The position numbers and the translations under genes are program-made. Below the pieces are notes generated by a model that saw only the letters and a list, made by a program, of their open reading frames with translations, was not told the origin of the DNA and ran no database searches. Positions 8,182-13,797 of a stretch of DNA of 13,797 nt are shown here, in pieces. Position 1 is the first letter of the stretch. Each line of letters opens with the position of its first letter. Origin of the DNA: Saccoglossus kowalevskii (lineage: Eukaryota; Hemichordata; Enteropneusta; Harrimaniidae). Location: positions 178,024 to 191,820 of the forward strand of contig NW_003156734.1 in NCBI RefSeq assembly GCF_000003605.2, in the 5' to 3' direction.

Positions 8182-8930
8182 CTAACCTTGGACCGTCCAC
8201 AGCCAAAACAGCCTGGAGGCTACCCACTGGGGTATCAGCCACTCCGTGTTCTGGAGATGGAGTCGCCTTGAAAGGGCATTGCCAGACTGTTCCTCACCCC
8301 TAGAAGGTGGTGTGCAGTTAGCTCCACATTGTATTCCTGGCACCAAAGGAGGATTTTGCTCCACTAGGACTGTAACGATGGGAAAGCGTCCCCCCTCCTT
8401 CTTGAAGGAGACCACTGCTGCGTTGTCTGTGCGGAGCAGAACTCTGTGGTCTTGAACTACGGGTAGAAAGCGTGGTAGTCCTAAGTACACTGCTATCAGT
8501 TCGAGCCGGTTGATATGGTGGTCCAGAAAATTATGCGGGAGTCATATCCTTGGGCTTGTTCACCAATAGATGCGCTCCCCAACCGTGGGTGGAGGCATCT
8601 GTTACCAGAGTCATACCTGCGGCAAGCGGGTCCAAGGAGGTCCTCTGCCCGAGGTTGGCCAGTGACGACCACCAGGGCAGGGCCTTCTTCACTTGGTCCG
8701 GGATCAAAACCCGCCTATCTAGTTCCCATAAGAGAGCTCGGCGTTATAACAAGCGTTATACCAGGCTGCTGCGTAGTGCGGCCTGGGGAATGACCCTTCG
8801 AACCGAGGTCATCATTCCGATGATCCGCATTAGTTCACGGAGGGACACCGAGGGAACGCTGACTAGGCATTCGGCTAGGCTGCTTAGCGCTAAGCAATAC
8901 GCTTGAAATAGCTAAGCCAAGCTTACCTCT
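8182..8930 (-). pseudogene. RT C-terminal connection and RNase H of the DIRS element (broken)
   Basis: RNase H would remove the RNA template after reverse transcription. Reading down the minus strand: VSLRELMRIIGMMTS (about 8855-8810) is a segment usual between RT and RNase H. WELDRRVLIPDQVKKALPWW follows (about 8727-8668). LVTDASTHGWGAHL carries the first catalytic Asp (codon 8599-8597). INRLELIAVYLG carries the Glu (8502-8500), LLRTDNAAVVSF the next Asp (8427-8425), and NALSRR is a C-terminal mark. Glu and both Asp are thus retained, but the TDAS and LEL parts lie in different frames, and stops occur near 8899, 8756, 8744 and 8534. The last open piece is 8490-8182. Confidence 0.85.
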
Positions 8931-9700
8931 GTGTCAAAACTCCATGCCCAGGGACACCAACTGCGCGTTGGGTGGAGGTGGGACTTGTCGATTTACTAAC
9001 GAGCCCAACTGGTGAAGTAAATCCTGTTTTAGCCTGACGCATTTGGCTATTACCCCTTGCCCAGGTTGTTGGTAACCAGTAGTCTGGGTACGAATTGAGG
9101 TGTACCGACATCTGTTGAAGCAGCAGCACTACCTGTTTCATCACTCGGGTGAACACGTAGGGCGCTGTGCCTAACCCGAATGGGGGGCACCCGAAATTCG
9201 AATACTTGGCCCAGCTGGGCGATTCAAAAAAGATGGTAACTTGCTGGGTGCATCGGCAGTGCAGGTAGGCCCCGCTTAAGTCTAGCGGGGCTAGCCAGTC
9301 AAAATGGTGGATGGAGAGAAGAACCCTGAATGGTGTCCCCATGTGGAACCGATCGAGGAGCACCTACTGATTCAGTCTGCCTAGGTCCAAAACTGGATGC
9401 CTGCCACTTGTAGATTTGGTACTACGAACACATTTGGGTAGAATCTTGGACTTAGTTCCGGCTGATGTACTCTTTCCCCAGCAAACTGCTACTTCCTGTC
9501 TGATTTCTTCCGCCTTGCGGGAGTCCCCTGGCAGTGCCCAACAGGGGAGACACTGACGGGGGGAAACGGAGATTTCAGCAGTATCCCGTAAACGGATGTC
9601 ACCACCTGGAAAGGTCCAGGGATCGGCCACTCGCCGTCTCCAAACCGAACTACGCTGGCGCAATCTATGTACGAAAGGGATATGTGGCCATGTGTTCGGC
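8923..9700 (-). pseudogene. Reverse transcriptase of the DIRS element (broken)
   Basis: It would make the DNA copy of the element. EEIRQEVAV (about 9514-9488) and RHPVLDLGRLNQ (about 9402-9367) match the start of DIRS reverse transcriptase. An in-frame TAG (9366-9364) follows, then DWLAPLDLSGAYLHC, motif A with the catalytic Asp kept (codon about 9282-9280). PPFGLGTAPYVFTRV is motif B, and SYPDYWL (about 9093-9073) is motif C. The family motif is YLDDWL, so the second Asp is Tyr and the Leu is Pro. A one-base shift near 8930 separates GHGVLTQR from the expected SLGMEFDTE reading. Another frame change lies between PRFYPNVFVVPN and KSTSGRHPVLDL. This enzyme is dead. Confidence 0.9.
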
Positions 9701-9708
9701 AGTTGCGA

Positions 9709-9719
9709 GGGGGGGGGGG
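9709..9719. repeat. Homopolymer of 11 G (C in element sense)
   Basis: It lies near the gag/RT junction of the element; the frames on either side of it differ, so length change here probably contributed to the loss of the reading frame. Confidence 0.65.
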
Positions 9720-9779
9720 TGTGCTCCCTTTCCCCATGAGGTGAGTTCCCCAAGGCCTGAAGTAGTCACTAAGTTGTGA

Positions 9780-11725
9780 CCTGGCCACTCGCCGAACACG
9801 TGCCTGTCCCCCCCGGTTGCAGAGGTGAGTGTCAAACATGCTTCCCCTGCTGCCGGGTAGACATCTGCCCAGAGAGGGCGAGGAGCCACCACCTGGCTCT
9901 TACCTCCCTGGGGGCGCACCACTACCCTCCCCTCCCATGGAAGGGTATAAGCGCTTGCCTCCTGGCTGACTCTGGCTAGCGGACGACGCCCTAGGGCGTT
10001 GTGTTCTCTGTGCTTGGGGTGCCCTCCGACCAACTAGCTTGCGGATTCGATCTGAACCCTCTGGTTCATTGCACTCCGAAGCTCCGAGACTGTACCCACC
10101 ATTCCCTGAACAAAGAGGGTGGAGGATGTCCAGTCTGCGTCACTGAGGTGGGGACGTACCCCGGCTCAGCTTGTCGGCAAAAACACGTGCTTCTAAGGTC
10201 GCGTCTCGTAGCACAGTAGTGCCCCGGCCAAGAGACCCTGGCGACACTAGGGGGTGTCGCACATAGATGTGCGGTGGCCCACCAGTAAAAATGTCGCCTG
10301 GTTTAGGAGGCTGGTGTGTTCTGCCTCCAATGTCTCCATAGTGCTGGGCAGGCATAATAATGCGCTCAAGCAACTCTGCCCACAGGGCTGGATGGGTCGT
10401 CTTCAATTGGCAAAGACACCCATGGAACGCGGCTATCCCCCCTTTGCCCGGTTTGCCAAATTCGTGGTACCGGGGTCTGGGGAAGGAGCCTTGGAATCCG
10501 GTTGGGGCCGTTTCGGTCTAAACCCACGCTATAGGGCCTGATCCCAAAACCACACCGACCGGGTAGCGTTTGGTCCAGTGGGAAGTGTTGCCTAATGTTA
10601 TCCCCACCCAGGGGCCTTAAGCATTACATCCTCCGCGGCTGACCAACGCCGCCCATCAATACCGTTTGCGTGCTCTGCGCCCTTCTCCGCACTCAGACGG
10701 ACAGGGAGAGACGTGCCGACAAGGTTGCTTTGGATCCCGACGCCCGTGATCCCATAAGCGTTGAAGCAATCTTAGGTGGTTGCTTTAGGATCAAGGGTGG
10801 GGGTATATATATCGTATCACTGGGATCGATGATACTCCGCCTCACCCCAAAAGCGTGGCTCACCGAGTCATACAGATGAAAGACTCTGAGGGACCGCCCG
10901 GAGTACCGGCTGTATCCGACGCGAGCGAACAGCATCTCCTTTCACTTTAAATATGTGAGCGGGAGCGTGTTCGACTGTGCGTCTCATGACAGGGTCGGTT
11001 CCCTCTGGGGACGCCCGTGGGTCGGTAAGAAAGGAGTCAAAACCCACAGCAGGGACCGAACACAAGGATAAATTCGTTACCGTTGTACCGTTACCGTGTG
11101 ACGAACCCTAGCTGGCTGAAAGTGGGGGGTGTGTATCAACGTGTGCCCTGCCCTGAAAGCCCTGCCCTGAGATCGGAGACTTGGCTGCCAGCACCCCGTT
11201 GGCATTCAGTGCCCGAGGCTCCAGAGAAGGCTCGGTGCAATTAGCCTCAGCCTCGGCCTCCCCCCAAAATAGTGGGAGAGCCGTGACTGGGAACAGGGGT
11301 TCCCCGGAAGAGTCGTGTTTGAATGCAAACATGCTTTCATGTCTCTTCCTTCTTGCCCACCAAGGGAACACAGTGGAGACAGTTCGCTCCGACTGTGTCT
11401 GATCTACCCCGGCCTACCAGGGACGCAATTGCCCCAACAGTCCTTCGACCAAAGCCCTCAACTCAGAGGCAAACCCGGCGTCGTGCGAGGAAGGGTCCAC
11501 AAAGAGACCCGCAACAGGCCCCATAGGAGGAGAGACTCCAGGGGAACAGCCTCGCTGCAGCCGGTAAAATCGGGTAAAACACCGCCTGAAAAAACAGACT
11601 GTGAGGATGCCCTTCGATCAGCGGGGGAGACCGAGAAAAATATCGGTACCTACTCCGTCGCGCCTCTTACTCAACGTCCTGGTACACGAAGTACCGGTAG
11701 CCGAGCGTGAGGACTTTCCACTCAT
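9780..11725 (-). pseudogene. Gag-like region of the DIRS element (badly broken)
   Basis: In DIRS elements the frame between the 5' terminal repeat and RT encodes a Gag-like nucleoprotein. A possible start Met is at 11725 (MSGKSSRSATGTS), but that frame stops after about 35 codons. Fragments of later frames include GFDSFLTDPRAS and VEHAPAHIFKVKGDAV (about 11040-10940), METLEAEHTSLLNQATFLL (from 10339) and ARVSQEASAYTLPWEGR (about 9980-9930). The LEAEHTSLLNQ block resembles what I recall of animal DIRS Gag, but no zinc knuckle is seen and the call rests mainly on position. Stops and frame changes are frequent over the full length, so this is the most decayed part of the element. Confidence 0.55.
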
Positions 11726-12333
11726 GCTAAACACGCAACTCACTTTAACCAATTTGTTTACTGGACGCACGACCTTGCTGTGACGCGCTCTGTCTCAGCG
11801 ATTTTGATGGCTCTGAAAGAAAATCTCAGGCCTCAGAACCAGTGAAAAAAACACACTTTCACGCAAAAATCCCGAACCCCACACGTAGCTTTGACAAAGT
11901 ATCTCGGATGCGGGTTTTACGCTGGTAAATTCTGAATATAACCACTGCACGGTCGACTCAAAACACGAGGAGACCGGAAAGAAAATGGCAGCGAGCCCTG
12001 GTGCTGTCATTATCTCTATATATTGCTAAATACATTGTCAATAAAAGAAGACATGCATGAGGGAAACGAATTACAGTTGTAAAAGGTTCCGCCATGAAAA
12101 CCAACTGGTTACGTAGTGGCGCCAGGTTTTAATTTCTTTGTTGTGAAAAATACTACACACAAAGGGGAAAACGACACGAGAGTAAAAATGACAAGGGAAA
12201 CTTATCGTACCAGCTACAATGTCGGATGCCGTGCAGCAGCAACAACCCAACCTATAAACCCGGACAGGAAAAAAAAGCAGGTGATCCAGCAGAGCTCGCT
12301 AGATTTCATCTCCACTCGAGACCGAGAAAAAAT
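11726..12333 (-). other. 5' leader of the DIRS element
   Basis: About 600 bases between the 5' terminal repeat and the putative gag start, with no sustained reading frame in element sense. The open frame on the other strand at 12116-12364 runs across the boundary with the terminal repeat and is not a gene. Any promoter would lie here or in the terminal repeat, but no clear TATA or initiator can be assigned. Confidence 0.5.
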
Positions 12334-12547
12334 CAGAGTGATGGACGGCTACCTGTGGCGCTGACAGGTGCCCTTGGTCACGCGAGTTTGTGACGTAAGG
12401 GGTAAAAGAATCTTGAGGTCATGGGGCTTCCCCTGACCTGGATTCTATCTCTCAGTCACCGGCAGAATCGCTGATTAATGCCTACAGTTCAAAATAGTCA
12501 TTTTGACTGATCAAAGTCTATGGTGGGTAATTGAACATAGTGAATAG
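12334..12547 (-). repeat. 5' inverted terminal repeat of the DIRS element
   Basis: Reverse complement of 6227-6438, ending at 12547 (element start CTATTCACTATGTTCAATTAC). It differs from the other end near the tip by small indels (CACTATGTTCAATTA against CACATAGTTCATA) and lacks the CCCGC extension. Unequal terminal repeats with one longer end are known in DIRS elements. Confidence 0.9.
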
Positions 12548-12766
12548 TTGTGCATTTTTAATCAGGTCACATTACCATGAATATATTAGATAGATTGTTT
12601 GTCAAATGTATTCAATAAATCACTGGTTGAATGTCTCTAGATATGATATTTATGCGTTTTGAATGAAGTCACATGACCATTTATGGTTATTTAATATGAT
12701 GATCAGATGGTGTCCAATATCTTTAATAAAGCACTGGTTGAGTGTCTGTATATATGCAATAATTAC
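12548..12766 (-). repeat. Intron segment with an imperfect 110-bp tandem duplication
   Basis: Two related units follow the element's 5' end. GTCACATTACCAT (about 12567) pairs with GTCACATGACCAT (about 12668), and AATAAATCACTGGTTGAATGT (about 12614) with AATAAAGCACTGGTTGAGTGT (about 12725), so the period is about 101-111 bp. The second unit ends a few bases before the splice donor. The duplication predates or is independent of the insertion; no third unit was found on the far side of the element. Confidence 0.6.
12765..12766 (-). promoter_or_regulatory. Splice donor (GT) of the penultimate coding exon
   Basis: In transcript sense the site reads TCACAAG then GTAATT, a reasonable U1 match. It is the start of the intron that carries the DIRS element and ends at 5725. 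Confidence 0.75.
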
Positions 12767-12899
12767 CTTGTGACGTCATTAATTGCATTCCTGTAGCTGG
12801 CATCATGTAAACCATCGGTGCACCCTGCGGTGTTGCAGTAGCTACCATAGGATACTGGATGGATGCATTACCTGGTTGACCAGATTGTACAAAGTACAT
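12767..12899 (-). CDS. Penultimate coding exon of the host gene
   Basis: A 133-base exon on the minus strand. It follows the acceptor TTTTAATGTTTTGTAG (AG at 12901-12900) and ends at CACAAG before GTAATT. It holds 44 codons and one base, in phase with the exon at 5507-5724; the join makes a Gly codon. It begins MYFVQSGQPG and continues with a Met-, Gln-, Thr- and Ala-rich stretch (QYPMVATATPQ, MVYMMPATGMQLM). There is no cysteine and no membrane segment. The first codon of the exon is ATG, but with an acceptor directly before it, it is more likely an internal codon than the start of the protein. Upstream exons lie beyond the window. Gene identity unknown. Confidence 0.75.
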
Positions 12900-13003
12900 C
12901 TACAAAACATTAAAATATTGTGGTTTTTATTCATTGTAACAATATCATGGTTAGATTATCCATAATTACCTACAAGATATCATAAAAACAATTTTGCAAT
13001 TTT
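12900..13003 (-). other. Intron segment with splice acceptor
   Basis: AT-rich intron that supplies the acceptor at 12901-12900. A second acceptor-like site, ATATCTTGTAG, lies about 70 bases further upstream in the transcript (about 12971), so an extended exon form is conceivable but would be AT-rich. Confidence 0.5.
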
Positions 13004-13797
13004 ATGATTATACACACACGACAAATCATGATTACCCATATCTCTTGATTACCCACACGACATCTCATGATTACCCACAGGACATATCTTGATAACCCAC
13101 AGGACATCTCTTGATAACCCACAGGACATCTCATGATTACCCACAGGACATCTCATGCTTACCCACAAGACATCTCATGCTTACCCACAGGACATCTCTT
13201 GATTACCCACAGGACATCTCTTGATTACCCACAGGACATCTCATGATTACCCACAGGACATCTCTTGATTACCCATATCTCTTGATTACCCACAGGACAT
13301 CTCATGATTACCCACAGGACATATCTTGATAACCCACAGGACATCTCTTGATAACCCACAGGACATCTCATGATTACCCACAGGACATCTCATGATTACC
13401 CACAGGACATATCTTGATAACCCACAGGACAGATCTTGATAACCCACAGGACAGATCTTGATAACCCACAGGACATCTCATGATTACCCACAGGACACAT
13501 CTTGATAACCCACAGGACATATCTTGATTACCCACAGGACATCTCTTGGTTACCCACAGGACATCTCTTGGTTACCCACAGGACATATCTTGATAACCCA
13601 CAGGACATCTCTTGATTACCCACAGGACATCTCATGCTTACCCACAGGACGTCTCTTGACTACCCACAGGACATATCTTGATAACCCACAGGACGTCTCT
13701 TGATAACCCACAGGACGTCTCTTGACTACCCACAGGACATATCTTGATTACCCACAGGACATCTCTTGGTTACCCACAGGACATATCTTGATTACCC
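13004..13797. repeat. 22-bp minisatellite array, runs off the window
   Basis: About 36 tandem copies of GATTACCCACAGGACATCTCTT with variants (GATAACCC, CTTACCC, GACTACCC; GACATATCTT, GACGTCTCTT, GACAGATCTT; TCATGA). One short copy, TGATTACCCATATCTCTTGAT, occurs at about 13029 and again at about 13267, which hints at an older higher-order unit near 240 bp. Copies at the left edge are more diverged (CACACACGACAAATC), as expected at the end of an array. It lies in the intron upstream of the exon at 12767-12899. There are no spacers of unique sequence, so it is not a CRISPR array. Confidence 0.92.

Larger units (their letters stand above)
6222..12547 (-). mobile_element. Degenerate DIRS-like tyrosine-recombinase retrotransposon
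   Basis: About 6.3 kb and clearly richer in GC than its surroundings. It is bounded by inverted terminal repeats of about 213 bp (6227-6438 and 12334-12547, roughly 90% alike by eye) and carries a short internal complementary region at 6493-6529. Element order on the minus strand is gag-like region, RT, RNase H, a methyltransferase-like block, then tyrosine recombinase. This order, inverted (not direct) ends, an internal complementary region and the lack of a target duplication are the established marks of the DIRS group as opposed to Ngaro or PAT. DIRS elements copy through RNA, form a circle and insert by recombinase. Here every gene has stops and frameshifts, so this copy cannot move by itself. 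It lies within an intron of the host gene, in the same orientation. Confidence 0.92.

Noticed and set aside
8550-8906. Plus-strand frame of 118 codons within the element
   Set aside because: It is antisense to the RT and RNase H region, whose motifs are on the minus strand.
11315-11710. Plus-strand frame of 131 codons, Arg/Pro rich
   Set aside because: It is antisense to the gag-like region; the composition reflects GC-rich antisense and no family motif is seen.
6222-12547. Alternatives: Ngaro, PAT or Crypton element, or a DNA transposon with long inverted ends
   Set aside because: Ngaro and PAT have split direct repeats, Cryptons lack RT, and DNA transposons lack RT/RNase H; inverted ends plus an ICR and all three enzymes fit DIRS.
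13004-13797. Regularly spaced repeats suggesting a CRISPR array
   Set aside because: The copies follow each other head to tail with no unique spacers, in eukaryotic intronic DNA.

Overview
The window looks like nuclear DNA from a multicellular animal, probably an aquatic invertebrate, but the species cannot be named from the sequence. The case rests on a split gene with clean GT/AG splice sites, on AT-rich intergenic DNA full of diverged repeats and minisatellites, and on a large tyrosine-recombinase (DIRS-type) retroelement. I see no bacterial gene layout, no rRNA, no recognisable tRNA and no CRISPR array.

Layout. Positions 1-5300 are intergenic or downstream DNA. They hold three copies of a repeat terminus built on a stem-loop (14-46, 3964-3995, and a half copy at 5097-5115). 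They also hold AT-rich units of about 150 bp (about 60-780), a block of about 322-bp units (about 2730-3960, with a relative at 4676-5115), and several short inverted repeats. Positions 5507-5724 are the last coding exon, on the minus strand, of a host gene with a Gln/Pro-rich tail. A 20/21-bp minisatellite (5727-6027) sits directly against that exon's splice acceptor. Positions 6222-12547 are a decayed DIRS-like retroelement of about 6.3 kb, also minus strand. Positions 12767-12899 are the preceding coding exon of the host gene. From about 13004 to the window end runs a 22-bp minisatellite in the next intron.

The DIRS element therefore sits inside one intron (12766 down to 5725, about 7.0 kb), in the same orientation as the gene. 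In element order it has a 5' inverted terminal repeat (12547-12334), a leader, a gag-like region (about 11725-9780), reverse transcriptase and RNase H (about 9700-8182), a short block resembling the methyltransferase-like region (about 8150-7985), a tyrosine recombinase (about 7955-6850), a short internal complementary region (6529-6493) and a 3' inverted terminal repeat (6438-6227). Every coding region is broken by stops and frameshifts, and apparent catalytic residues are lost from the RT (the YxDD box) and from the recombinase (HxxR arginine and nucleophile tyrosine). It is a non-autonomous fossil.

The two exons join in phase and give a hydrophilic C-terminal tail of 117 residues ending in a stop. 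The tail carries a PPxY motif, so a cytoplasmic tail recognised by WW-domain proteins is a reasonable but unproven reading. The most distinctive arrangement in the window is the 300-bp minisatellite next to the acceptor: read in the sense of the transcript it has no AG dinucleotide at all, and it repeats a TACTAC/TACTAT motif that could serve as a branch point.
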